Assembly: GCA_039881145.1 (NCBI GenBank)
Contig: JAYKKI010000029.1
Span: 25,214,001-25,278,000 of the forward strand
Origin: Druceiella hillmani
Lineage: Eukaryota > Arthropoda > Insecta > Lepidoptera > Hepialidae
DNA: 64,000 bases
Direction of reading: 5' to 3'
The position numbers and the translations under genes are program-made. Each line of letters opens with the position of its first letter. Within the stretch, counting starts at the first letter, position 1. Shown one piece after another: positions 20,601-32,685 of this stretch. The notes beneath the pieces are model-generated. The model searched no databases. It saw only the letters and a program-made list of their open reading frames with translations, and had not been told where the DNA came from.

Positions 20601-22769
20601 TGGCAAAACGGAACATTTGTGGAGTTAACTTTGTGTCTGTGATAGTCTATCTTTTCGGAGACCATGGGATGACGAAAGCTAAACTTTGACGCAGTTGTTA
20701 TTTGTAATGTGCCAAGCACAGGGGTAAGGACAAGAAATTTTAGGGATATCTTTTGTGGAACTAACCCTTTTCAACCCCGTCACTCGAAACATGAAATGAA
20801 AACTGACAGATTGAAAAATAACGTCTTAAAACGTAACATTTTTTAAATATAGTGAATAAGATTTTCAAATACTTTTTTCAATTTCAAATTCGCATCTCGC
20901 TTTTATGGGTGGATTGATAATCGTTATACATACAGGATGAGCTGATGCAGGTTCTGCTGGAGCAAGTTCTTCTTTCTTTTAACCATCGCTGGGGTGATTG
21001 TGTTTACCCTGGAGTTTTATTGTTTTCCATGTATTTCAAAATCTCCTGCACCCCTAGAACTTAGCTGAGTGCTTAACAATGTTCTTGCTTTCACAAATAT
21101 TGGTGTGTGAATGCAAACCCTCATTTCCTGTTTTATCGCCACTAACTCAATCCTGATATTCTCGTTACGGAAGTGCTCTCTATTTTTACTTTTTCGAACT
21201 TCCTAAGGCATTGCCTTCACCTTTCTTCTTGCTCAGTCCCACAGCAGGTCCCCAGAGGTCATACATTCCGGGTTGTGCTGCACTCCATGTCACACCACGA
21301 ATTCCATTTGAGTAGTTTCCTTGAAACCCACTAGGCTCGTTGCCGCCATTGTTACCGCCATCTTGATCTCGCTTCACTTGTCCACGAAAATGCTGGCCTG
21401 ACCATGCAACTCTATATCCATCTGCGAGTATTCGGCTATTCTTGTTCCTTCAATGATGTCAAAACGCTTCTGCTTCTTCTCCCTACCTCATACTACAGAT
21501 AATCTGGTGGTATTGCGCTAAGATTAAGAGTCGGCTTGTACAAGATGTTTAATAGTTAATAAGAAAAGTTGAGGTTGTTATTTTATGTTTTAAAACACTT
21601 GTGATCGATAAATATTTTAGTTAATTAAAATTTTACAATGTTCAATTTTCCCATCGCAATTAATTGACGATCGCTATAAATGGTTAACATGGTAATCGGA
21701 TCAATTATTTAATCGTTAGAACAGTATATAACAAAAAATATGATTATATATTTTCCGTCATTATAAATCCTATCGCGCATCTGCCTAATTCTTCCCGTCG
21801 CTTCCGAACACAACGTTCGTGTGAAGTGATAATTTTAAATCGGTAACAGCAAAATATGTGTTCAATCATTGATGACGCTGTACTAGCCAGTAAATCTGTA
21901 CTCTTTTATTTCCAACTCTTTGACATCGAGATAGTACAATTTTTTCCTGGACTCTAATGAATATATCGGTAGAAACGTTATATAAATTCATTTAGTGGTG
22001 TTTAAGTGATATAAGCACGAACAAATAAATTAATAAAAATACTCAAAACTAAAATTTAGATTTTTTTCAGATTCTAAGAAGTACAAGAAAAAAACTTCTA
22101 TATAAATCTCCCATTGTTTTTCGCACAGTAAAGAGACAAACAAAACGAAATTGCATAAATGTTCTAGAGCCCACATCCAACAGATTTGGTCTTCAGCCGA
22201 CTCTCTAGAGTCTACTTCTTAAAATGAAAAGGTACAGTTTAAATTTATTAAATTTATTATTTTATCTTAATTTAGGAAACCAGAAATGAACTATTTTATA
22301 CTTTTAAAAATGATTTGTACTTGAATTTCTTTTCTTTAAACAAATCTTGTTTACGTGAAATTTAATAAATTAAATCTTACGCTGTTTTGAATCCATTGCA
22401 CAAACAATATAATACGTTTCAACTCCGGCCAACTTTAAAATCAGAAGGTAAAATTAATAGTAATAGCATGTTGCGTGGACACACGTCAGTAATTATATTA
22501 TTGTGATGTCGTAACTAAATAATAATGTGTAAACTTTTTCGTATCTCTTTATATTTTTAATATTTTATTTAAACCTCTCTGTTAGTGAGCTTTTAGTTAC
22601 TCCTAGACGGACAAACCTAGAAGCCTTCAAAAGGAGGACAATATCCGGAGTAAAGAGGACGAATGCAACCCCTCTGGGGTCAGGGATGACAAAGGACATG
22701 GGATCTTGAAGGGTCCTAGTTTCTAATGCCAATAGATTTTTCTGTGTATAATTTGATGATAGAAAGTTT

Positions 22770-22859
<90 letters not shown>

Positions 22860-23565
22860 AAATATATATATACTTGAAAAACAATAACTAATAATGAGAC
22901 TATAATTCAATGTTTTAAGGTGATAATGTATGAAACTTGACGCGGGAAATGGCGTGCATTTGCAGCAAGAATACTCGTAATGCCTAAGCAATCATTAAGT
23001 CAAGTTCCTACTGTTTACGAACATAGAGAAAGTGTTGCGTGTTCGTGCGCATCGTAATTGTCATATCGTTGTGCTATGTATATATATATATAAATATATA
23101 CATGTATATATATATTCCGCGATTACTTTGATATCAGCGTCATTTACTCGATGCCTTGCTTTATGATTGTCGTGTAGAAATATGCATCTAACGGTGGTAC
23201 GTATTAGTTGTTTACACAGAATATCTAGAGTGGTAATATATAAAAAGTAGTTGGAGTTTGGTTCTTTAATCAGTCGTGGCGAGTGAGGCAAAAATGGTTC
23301 GATATTAAGGGGCAATGTGATCATGTCTTTATGGTGTGTTTGCTGTTTTTAGTCATTTATGAGAGTCAGTTGCTTTTACATACTTTAGATTTCTACGGAT
23401 TGGCATAAGTTCGTAGTAATACTAGTATACTACGTACGGCATTTTATTTGCTATAGGTTGCTACCGAAACTCCACTGTAGGGTTTGTTTTAAATTTAATA
23501 TATACTTAAATATAATAATTTAGATTGATTAATAAACAGATTGATTAGCGCACGCTCTTTATTAA
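20601..23565. other. Intergenic with microsatellites and unassigned ORF
   Basis: An ORF at 21186-21377 (minus, 63 codons, glycine/asparagine-rich start, lysine-rich end) and adjoining open text to about 20900 might be an old coding relic, but I recognise no family. (TA)n tracts lie at about 22772-22872 and 23080-23116. The region 22590-22710 is relatively GC-rich without an ORF. The sequence just upstream of 23566 should hold the promoter and possibly a 5' exon of the following gene. Confidence 0.45.
22772..22872. repeat. (TA)n microsatellite
   Basis: TA dinucleotides with one CATG interruption near 22830 and a short AA break near 22860. Confidence 0.95.
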
Positions 23566-25780
23566 ATGAGTAAAAGAATAATGGTTTTTCTCGTTTTTCA
23601 GGTAAATTTGCTGATCGCATTGTTAGCTCTTCTTATCTTCCGAGGGCAATCAGTGGACTCTCGTTATGTAGAGGAGCGCAACGCCTACCGAGCCGTGCCC
23701 AGGTCAGGGTTGCAGACTGTAGAAGGCCCCAAATCCCAACTAGCCACACCCGACACGAGCAAAATACAACTCAATAAATCAAAATTAACACAGTTGCATT
23801 ATACCCCTTATATAAAAACACAACAGGTTCCTATGACACCGCAGCGCATCAAGAAGCACACCGGACATACACACCGTAACAAATTAATCCCCCTATGGCC
23901 ACATCTTTATACCGTGCACGCCATCACAGTCGTGCCTCAAACTCTCCACCAGCACAAAAAAACACCGAAACTCGTCTACGTTGCGACCACGCCCCGTCCT
24001 CGGCTATTTGCCAACGAGACACGCGGCGTTGCCAAAGTCGTCAAGGACACTTCGTCGTCGCCGCAGTTGCCCGTTAAGACCAAGGTTAACCTCTCGGCGT
24101 CGGTATACGCGCTCCGCCCGCCCACACTTTTCGCCACCTCGACGACGACTACAACCGCAACTACTATGACTACATCGAAATACAAACGCATAAAACGTAT
24201 CTGGCCTACGGACATGATGACCCCAACGACAAGCAGAACCAGTACGAATGCTTCAACCGACTCTAGCGATGCGACAGCCGCGAGCGCCACGTCGGGGCCC
24301 GAAGCGTCGACGGTGATATCCTTCGCCGAGCTCGCGGCCGACTTGACGGGCGCAAGCACGACCATGCGACCTCCTTACTCGCGTTTTACAAGGAAGCCCA
24401 AGAACTCCACTGGCGCGACGACGTCCTCGACGTCGCGCCGACCGTCGTGGAACGGGACACAATCCGAAGACTGGATTCCGATCCTCCCTTCGCACGTTGT
24501 CCGGCGTCGCTCTGGATCCTCCTCCTATTCGATTGCCCCCGTGCGAGCGCACAGATTACGCGAACGCAGAAATTACCCACTCCAGGTCGGATACACTTCT
24601 ACGTACGCGAATCCCTGTAGGCTTTATACACCTGATTCGCCTCCTAATTTAATTCTTTTTTGGTTACAGCATCAGCAGCGCTCAGATCGTTGGCGACACG
24701 ATCCTCGAGTCATCTGGAAATCACCACGTCATCATAAAGATAAAACATCATCACCACCACCATCATCATAAGCACGTAAAGACGATCGAGAAGCCGATTC
24801 ACGTTCCCGTGAAGGTAATCGTACCGAAGCCTTACCCGGTCGAGAAGAAAGTGTCAGTACCCGTGGAAAAGATCGTGCACAAGGTCATTGAGAAGACGGT
24901 GCCCGTCCCGTATCCGATCAAGAAGACGGTGCCGTATCCGATAGAGGTTAAAGTGCCACATCCGTATCCGGTCAAAGTAATAGAGAAGGAATACATTCCA
25001 AAGCCTTACCCAGTGACGGTCCCAGTGCCAGTGGTTAAGCAAGTAGAAGTGAAGGTTCCGCAGCCGTTTCTTGTTCCATACGAGAAGTATGTGCCATATC
25101 CAGTAGAAGTCAAAGTCCCAGTGCATGTTGAAAAGAGGGTGCCATATCCGATCGAAGTGGAGAAGAAAGTAAGTGTTCCATATCCCGTACCTATCAAAGT
25201 TTATGTTCCTCAGCCATACCCCGTCGAGAAAAAAGTACCCTACCCAGTAGAGGTCAAGGTGAAAGAACCAGTGGGGGTCCTACAAAAGGTACCCGTTCCT
25301 GTCAAGGTATACGTAGATAAACACTATCCAATCAAAGTTTTACAAGCTGTACCGGTCGCCACAGAGAAGCGGATACCTTATCCCGTTGAGGTCGACAAGA
25401 AGGCCCTGCATTCGGCAGAAATTGATAAAAAAGTGCCGTATTCTGTTAAGGTATACGTGCCACAGCCTCTAAATCAAAATGTATCATATCCTGTCAAATT
25501 GTATGTGTCACGTTACGTGTCCATTGAAAATAGACTTCCACTTCACGTGGGTCTACCGGACTTTGCACACAACGGGTCTGCAGCCGCTGAACCTGCGCTA
25601 TTAAAATTTTACCTTCCGCACGCTGTTCCTCTTGAGAAGACCATTCCTGTTCACATCGAAAAGGACATTCCTTTGAAAAATTCATCTCCCTCCGAACAAG
25701 AGTACGGGTCCGAACCTGCTAAGTCCACACCCTACACGGTTACGATACACGGCAACGGTAGTTTCAAAGGATTCTCGTGA
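23566..25780 (+). CDS. Secreted Pro/Val-rich repeat protein, likely cuticular
   Basis: Two-exon gene. Exon 1 (23566 to about 24602) encodes a signal peptide (hydrophobic core VNLLIALLALLIF, probable cleavage after GQSVDS), then a basic, Thr/Ser-rich, probably O-glycosylated region. Exon 2 (24670-25780) starts after TTTTTTGGTTACAG and gives SSAQIVGDTILESSG, a run of eight histidines, and then about 300 residues of short repeats such as PYPVEKKV, VPYPIEVKV and VKVYVPQPYP, ending SFKGFS. The intron must be phase 2 to join the frames; a weak donor AC|GTACGC at 24603 fits, giving about 715 residues. The acceptor-like TCGTTTTTCAG at 23590-23600 may mean the true start lies in an upstream exon ending before VNLL. 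The repeats resemble insect cuticle and extracellular structural proteins (the Drosophila Vajk type). GC content is higher than the flanks. Function is inferred. Confidence 0.8.
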
Positions 25781-25852
25781 ATATGTCGCTGTTGATATAA
25801 ACGTTTTTAATTTAAATTATTTATTCGCTAAAATACTCGTGTAACTTAGGTC

Positions 25853-25854
<2 letters not shown>

Positions 25855-25891
<37 letters not shown>

Positions 25892-25925
25892 CACACACAT
25901 ATATGTATATATATACGTATGTATG
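25855..25925. repeat. (TA)n/(CA)n microsatellite in the 3' UTR
   Basis: A pure TA run followed by ACACACACATATATG and imperfect GTATGTAT repeats, between the stop codon at 25778-25780 and the poly(A) signal at 25967. Confidence 0.85.
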
Positions 25926-25966
25926 TATATAGTATGCTTATTGAATAAGTGATTGGCAGTGTAGAA

Positions 25967-25972
25967 AATAAA
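25967..25972 (+). promoter_or_regulatory. Candidate poly(A) signal
   Basis: AATAAA, 187 bp after the stop codon of the proline-rich repeat gene. It is the first canonical hexamer downstream, so it is the likely end of that transcript. Confidence 0.5.
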
Positions 25973-28835
25973 CAGATAAGAGAGATTTTGATGGTGTCTT
26001 ATTTAGAAATAGTATAATTTCTGTTTTCGTTAAGTGGAAACAATATCAAAACTTAGGATTGGCCGTTAAATACGGACATTCAATGAAAGTAATCCCGTAA
26101 ATAATTAAAAATGAACTATCTATTTTCTTATAGTACATATGTTTTAAAAAATATTTTACAAGCAGTACCTGTAGCTTCTCCTTATTTAGAAGGTAGTCAG
26201 GCTGTTTTATACGGTTTTCTTAAGCTGTGCTTTGTAAGAAGGAAATGTTGTGTTCAAACATAAGTATTTTATGTAAAGGCTGGTTTTCACAAAAATCGTA
26301 AATAATAGATGTACAGTAATAATATAATGACTCAAACTAGGACTGGTGGGTTCAAAATAGAAAATGTTTTTTTTGGGTCTGTAAATGTTATTAGAAAATT
26401 AAGTGTTTACATTCACACAATAACGAATACATTAATTAATTATTGCCATTATGGATTTAATCCTTTCCATTTGCTGACCGATTTGTGGTAAAGTTATCTG
26501 ATTATCGCACCTCTTTTAGGGTTTTATTTAATTTCATTTTAGCGTTGCGGTCCGCCCTTGTGCGTTGCATTTTTTAAAGTCATTCACACATTGTAAATAC
26601 AATTTTAAAGGGTTCCATTAGCGTGTACGGGGAAATATATGAACAGACAGACAGTTTCATAATCACACGGATTGCAGAAGCAAAAAGTGGGATGAGCAGA
26701 AATTCCTTGCGATTTACCGTTTAAGAGTATTCAATAAATCTGACTCGTTTGAATATAGTTTAAAGTTGGTGGAATCAGGTTTTTCATTCTTATTGAGAAA
26801 ATGCCGTCTTATTATTGGTACAAAATGTTTATAGCCGAAACTTCACACCGGTGATCTATCGGAGTCGGAGATACTAATATATATTTTTAACAGATTAGTT
26901 TACTTATAAAAAGTTTACTGCACCCAGTCGGTACTTAACGTGCGAGTAATACATCAGCAATTATTAATTTATCATCGCATCAAACCAAAATGTGTTTCGA
27001 GATAAGTCAAAAAGATGCGTGGAGTACATACAAGTAGCCTGGCTATGAACTGCTCAAGTGGTACAATGACCAGTATCGAGATAATATACTTAAGATAATA
27101 TATTCTAACGATAAATGATAGTATTTGGTACCCCAAACTGGGACACTTATGGTTATCATGATAGATAATTCTTAAAATGATACCATAGGGATACTTATGG
27201 ATATATATTATAGAATCAAAGGCAAATTTTCGGTAACATGTAAGTACTATATTTGTATGAGACTCATATTAACTTCAAAAAAAATAAATAGATGAATGTG
27301 CTGAAATAGTGAGTTCAAGGAATGTCTCGCCAGTTAGCACTCAAAATTGTAATTTATCACTTACCTTTAGTAGCTAAAATATTTCTACAGAAACGCTAAT
27401 AAACATTTTTGTGAAAATCCAATTTTTGAACAGGCTGAAGTTTTGTAACGAATTTCTCACTAAGCTTCTCCATGTAACACACATAACTGCAACCTTGTAC
27501 AATATGACAAATCTGCGGGATCGCTGTTTTCGCGGTATGCAAATAACTTCATCAGCGGTAAGACCTGTTAGTATAATGACTCCAGTAATATTATTAGGAA
27601 ACGTTTTGATATAGGTACTACCAATTGCCGTTATATAGTTTTAAGGGGTTCTTTTCCTTAAAAGTATGATTGTGGCTCTGAGTTGTATGAATGGAACTAA
27701 ATGTTTTTATTTCGTGCAAAAAATCTTCTGAAAATTTACTATGACATCGTTATTTTTAACAGTATCTATCGAATCATAAATTGTTAATACTTTAGGAATT
27801 GTTGCAAAAATCATATCAGTTTAGGAATTTGGCGGTGAAACAATTGCTCTCTTACAAAATTATGTTTACTGCTTTTGTGTTATATTTTCTATGTTAGGAT
27901 TGGCAAGACTTGGTAGGTCTTGTAGGTTATGAACTTTTTGCACATTTTAGGATTGTAAATATTTAGGTTTGAATATTAATGAAGTCATTATGATTCGGAA
28001 TTTTTCCACCTTACTATATAACTATTGAATAAAAAAAGTTTAGGGGTAAAACGCTTAAAATGAGTGCGGGACGGTAATATAGTCGATTTTTTCATATCAT
28101 CCATCGACGCACCATACATTTTAAATTAAGCGTAATTAATAAAACATAAATGAAGGGGATTGAAATTTAAAAGTATTAATATTGATGACGATTTCGATCA
28201 GTGAATAATGAGATTATATTAAGTTGGCATATCATGCTCCAATAATGTTCCTAAAACTCGCAACATTATGACAATTATTTATTTTATTTACTTGCGTACT
28301 TTGCCGTTCTACTTCTTTATTTATAGTTTACGTGTCAGCCCTACCTGGAGCTACTGTTTATATTCTTTTTATAAGAGTATATTTAACATGACATGCTTGC
28401 TAGTGAGCGTGTTTGCTTACAACATCTTTTCTAGGCGCTCGGTGGATCACTACTCTAGCTCGTTAGCAAATTTCCAGTTTGACCGTGCCGTATGCCACTG
28501 CTAGTAATCTTATATCTTCACTTATTAGATCTCGTCTAAAATCAATTATGTGATATTTAGAAATTATAAAAGTACAAGTAAAATAGGGAATTTGATGAAA
28601 ATCAAAATAGAATATATACAATGCACCAATCAATCATTTGTTAACACTTAATTGTCAACGACCCATATAGCCGTTTGTTTAATGTGTTTATGTTCGTGAC
28701 ATATGGAGCAGGAAGCAGATCATTATTACTCATTGGGGTGACAGCTAGTTCGCATGTGGCACGCTGAGCCGAGGTCGCGTCGTTGTGTGACTGGTACGCG
28801 GAGTGTGAAAACGAACAGTGTACATAATGCTTATA

Positions 28836-28901
<66 letters not shown>

Positions 28902-29448
28902 TAGTTATTTAAAGAAAATGTACGTTTTAATGTGGTGTTTGGAAATTTAGTATATGCCAGCTTTAAGCACTGGCTCTCTGGCAATAGTTCGAACATACGT
29001 AGGCGAAAATTGTTGTATTATATGGACTCCGAAATCAATGCGTTTAGGCGAGATAATTGGGTTTAATATTAAATATTTTTATTAGAGAAATATGACCAAA
29101 TAATCCATTATTTACTTTATTTTAAAAACAAGATACATATTAAACTAATTAAATTATTTTTTTAATAAAACTTGATTTGCAAACTAGATAATGCAGCTTA
29201 TTTAATCTATCAATGTAGCTTTTATTTGCTAATGTTATTTCAAACAATTTGTGAGCCAAAAAGTCTTTAATTTTAATGCAGCCGACAACCACATCACTAT
29301 CAAGTCACGATAATACTAATGACAGCTAATTGAAGATTTAAGTCCCTTACTTGCGAGTCTCTTATACAATCCACATATTTATAAACCCTTTCTCTCGCAT
29401 TTTGATTGGTTTTCTTACACTTCTAATAAATAAATAAAGGATGCCAAA
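25973..29448. other. Intergenic, no gene recognised
   Basis: About 3.5 kb of AT-rich DNA with no ORF that shows family motifs. A pure (TA)n tract lies at about 28838-28899 and generates artefactual Tyr-Ile repeat ORFs. The ORFs at 26309, 27411 and 28268 are short and without recognisable features. Confidence 0.5.
28838..28899. repeat. (TA)n microsatellite
   Basis: Uninterrupted TA dinucleotides. Confidence 0.95.
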
Positions 29449-30175
29449 AACGCTTTAAATTCTGTCCTCGTTAATTTGAGCAAATGGGCAAACTCTCGCC
29501 TTATGGATTTTTTTCCATTGAAGAGTGTTGTGTTGATTTTTACTTGACACGGAATAACTCCACTTATATCTTTTTGCTATAACCCTTCTTCGATCCCAAT
29601 TATTCCCAAAACCAGTGCACTTACTGAAATCTGGTGGGGCACACACCATACCATGTTAAAATTAATCTATAACGCTTTGATACACAGTCATACACAGTCA
29701 TCATTTTTCCTTGACCCCATATCCAATATTAATTTCACTGAACTGTCCCGCATCCACTCTCAAGCACTGTGGGTTATAGCTGCTGCAAGGAAATATAGTC
29801 TCATAAATGCTAAACAAGTAGAATGTGTTGGACCACTTTTACAACTTCGTCGACAATATCTAGCTGACCGTTATCTACTGAAGGCAACTAGATTTGTCAT
29901 GCATCTAATATCCTAAGATTGAAGGACACACTTCTCTCTAAGCTTATTGAAAGTGGTCTTTTCTTACACTCCAAAGGTTCAACTATTGTTTAAATCCAGA
30001 TGATCAAAATGTATCACTCTCTCTATACATTTTCCTTTGACTCGGTAAAAGAGAAGCCAAATGTAAATTTGTGTTTTGGAGTAAGTAAGGAGTCCACAAG
30101 GGCCTATTCGCTATTCATTATCCATTTCGAATAATTGTTAGATGGACTGGATGCAAAACATACACAGACGTTTTA
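29449..30175 (+). pseudogene. Truncated LINE ORF2 fragment
   Basis: Plus-strand fragment homologous to residues about 683-966 of the LINE ORF2 at 50285-53983. Matching blocks are NALNSVLVNLSKWANS, then WWGTHHTMLKLIYNALIHSH, IHSQALWVIAAA, QVECVGPLLQLRRQYLADRY, and, in shifted frames, SFDSVKEKPNVNLCFGVSKES. Compared with the intact copy it lacks about 31 codons between SSIPI and WWG (near 29615). It holds stops and frameshifts and has neither endonuclease nor the YADD active site, so it is dead. It shows that the same LINE family has older copies in this genome. Confidence 0.9.
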
Positions 30176-30386
30176 AAGACCCTCATGTAAGTGTAAATTT
30201 AATGTAGACTCGGTGAGGATTGAGGTATGCGAAGTGAGATTCTCTTATCCCATCTGACTCGTTAACTTCTTCACAATCCCCCTTCGCTAATATTTTGTCC
30301 ATAAAATATCGCTTCCTGAACCACCAAATCAAACAGTTTACGTAAATTTCTGTTTTCTAAAGCTACCAATACAAAAATGTTAATGG

Positions 30387-30593
30387 TATTCACAATTAAA
30401 TGAAACTACGTGATGTAGTATTATTTTTACTTTCTTTAATTTCTTTACCACGACCTAGGTTTCGTTGTATTACAACTTCTTCAGGTGGGATATTAGCAAA
30501 GATGTTGTAATAAAACGAAACCTAGGTCGTGGTAAAGAAATTAAAGAAAGTAGAAATAATACTACATCACGTAGTTTCATTTAATTGTGAATA
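30387..30593. repeat. 207-bp foldback (MITE-like), 90-bp arms
   Basis: Arms 30387-30476 and 30504-30593 are reverse complements with only a few mismatches (outer TATTCACAATTAAATG / CATTTAATTGTGAATA; inner GTATTACAAC / GTTGTAATAA) around a 27-base loop. A second, eroded member lies at 17618-17788, and sequence similarity continues to the right of both. A transcript would fold into a very stable hairpin. No ORF is present. Confidence 0.9.
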
Positions 30594-31227
30594 ATGAATT
30601 TCTACAAAATTAACGCCAAATATATTCAATGTTATTGGTATGTTAAGTATTAGACGTACACTATCAAAAACATTATAGTAGATAGGTCCAAGTGTCAATT
30701 TAAGAAGTTAGCCGTAAAGAGCAACGAGTTCTAACAGAGCTTTGCTAGAGATGTGTAGATTAGGGTAAGGTTTCCCTAGTCACACCATAGCCTAAGTCGT
30801 ACTCCAGTAATATCTGCGCTTGTGTATATAAAAAATAACAACTAATAAAATTAAATGGAACAATTTAGTCGTGCGAGTAAACAAGATCGTGAGGGCGGCC
30901 ACCGGCTTTCGAAAACATCAAAAAATAATGAAGATGTAAGTTTTTCTTATTATTTTCATTACAATTTCTTGTTCATTTGTAAGCTATTTTCAAAAGAAAT
31001 AGGTTGAAATATGTTTCTTTGTTCAGGTGTATTTTTGTCGTATTCTGGCATTAATTTTATCATAGTAAAACGGTAGAAAATTGCTAATTTAATTCAGTAG
31101 TTTTAGTTTGAAACTTGGAAGGTTACGTTTTTTAAATTCTACCTGTGGGAAGCTCTTTAACCATACCTGTACGACTTAAGCGTCGACAGAAATTGTTTAC
31201 CAATTAATTATTTTTTTAGCTTTTCAA
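30594..31227. other. Intergenic; possible small 5' exon at 30855-30935
   Basis: 30594-30640 is the flank shared with the other foldback copy. At 30855 an ATG opens 27 codons (MEQFSRASKQDREGGHRLSK, then seven more) that end at GAT|GTAAGT, a strong donor. A T-rich acceptor ATTTTTTTAG lies at about 31211-31220, just before the Tigger/pogo-like text. This may be the 5' exon of that element or a chance combination. Confidence 0.3.
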
Positions 31228-31634
31228 AATGAACAAGAGAATTTTGTAATACTTGGAAGCAAGCGGATATGGATGAGGCTTTACTGAAACATCGTAATTA
31301 ATGAAGCAAGTGGAAGATATAATGTACCAAAGCCTACTCTACGATGTCATTTGAAAGGTTCCAATAAGAAAACGAAATTTGAAAGACTCAACGATATGAC
31401 AGCAGAGACGGAAAATAAATTAGCTCACCTTTTATGTATTATTTCGACGGATTGAGTTGAGTGGGACCTCATTGAAATAAAAAAAATTTGCAATTAAGCT
31501 ATTTTCTTTTGTAGATACTCTTTCATTTTACACAAAAAAAATTGAAATTTATATAGGTAAACAACCTGAAGGGCCTTTGTACCTATATACAACCTTTGTC
31601 CTTGTATACAAAGATTTGTATCTCACTGCCAGGA

Positions 31635-31757
31635 CATGCTACCTGATGATTATCAATTGGTACCCTTGAGAAAACGTTGTATACACTGTCCAAGAAGAAC
31701 AAAGAGGAAATTCAAGTCTATATGTTACTTTTGCAAATGTAACATTATTAAATGAAA
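31635..31757 (+). pseudogene. piggyBac-like C-terminal zinc-finger fragment
   Basis: Forty codons reading MLPDDYQLVPLRKRC, then IHCPRRTKRK and ICYFCKCNIIK. The C-X2-C...C-X2-C spacing after a short basic stretch resembles the cysteine-rich C-terminus of piggyBac-type transposases. It is isolated from any catalytic domain and lies inside the Tigger-like relic. The finger could instead belong to the Tigger element. Confidence 0.35.
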
Positions 31758-31890
31758 CCTGAAAGTATATGTTTTTTTTATTTTATATTGTCGGTTAAAA
31801 TTTTATTTTCATGTTTAGTGTCTGTTGATCTGAAATAATTATAAAAAGGAAAATAATTGTTCAGTTCTTTTTATAAAAATTTATTCTTTA

Positions 31891-31990
<100 letters not shown>

Positions 31991-32685
31991 TGACTTTATA
32001 GCATCTATACATATTGTTGAGCAATAAGAGCATGAATTTGCTTATGTAACTGAAGTAACAACACGATCAACAATCACATGTCCATCGTCCAGAGTTGTAT
32101 CGTCGATCATAGTCGTAACACCATCACTCAGAGAGGTAATACCGCCGCTATAAAGTTGCAACGCTGCCTAGAGTTACAATCCCACTTAGTGTTCAACCTG
32201 AAGTTTTAACAATTTCTCAAAAATTTTCATCCGAAGACAATTTAGCATCAGTTGATGAAATTAATAGTCAATAAATTAAGTCTTACTTGGATACTTTATT
32301 TCCTATAACTTGTTTAAAAACAGTTATCATGAAAATGAACAAAGGTACTAAACCAACAAGACAATCTCAATTCCTTATAAAACGAAATAGAAATCAAAAA
32401 AAGGCAAATGAAAGGAAGAAACCTATTCCCAATTTTAAAAAACGCATAGAAAAAGCAATGCAGAGAACTATAAAAATAAAGATAGATGAAATATGTAAGA
32501 AGAATATTTTTTTTAATTCCATATAAAGTGCAGGGTGTCCTATCATCAGAGATATTAAAAAAAAACAAAAGACAAAGAAAATGGCAATGCCATTCTGTGT
32601 AAGGAAGACATGGCCTATATGCTGGCGTGGAAGATAAAATAAAAAGTTATATATGTGACATCTGTGTACAAACAAATATACTATA

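Noticed and set aside
22716..22991. ORF with long Tyr-Ile repeats
   Set aside because: Direct translation of a (TA)n microsatellite; the same holds for 28745-28996 and the end of 23061-23324.
23976..24580. Several overlapping ORFs on both strands, some Arg- or Val-rich
   Set aside because: Shadows of the GC-rich exon 1 of the structural-protein gene; only the 23566 frame has a signal peptide and continues logically into exon 2.
24854..25197. Antisense ORFs opposite the PV repeats
   Set aside because: Low-complexity antisense of the repeat region; no independent start context or motif.
32314..32675. Two overlapping Phe/Tyr-rich minus-strand ORFs
   Set aside because: Antisense of the lysine-rich Tigger-like linker; hydrophobicity comes from AT richness.
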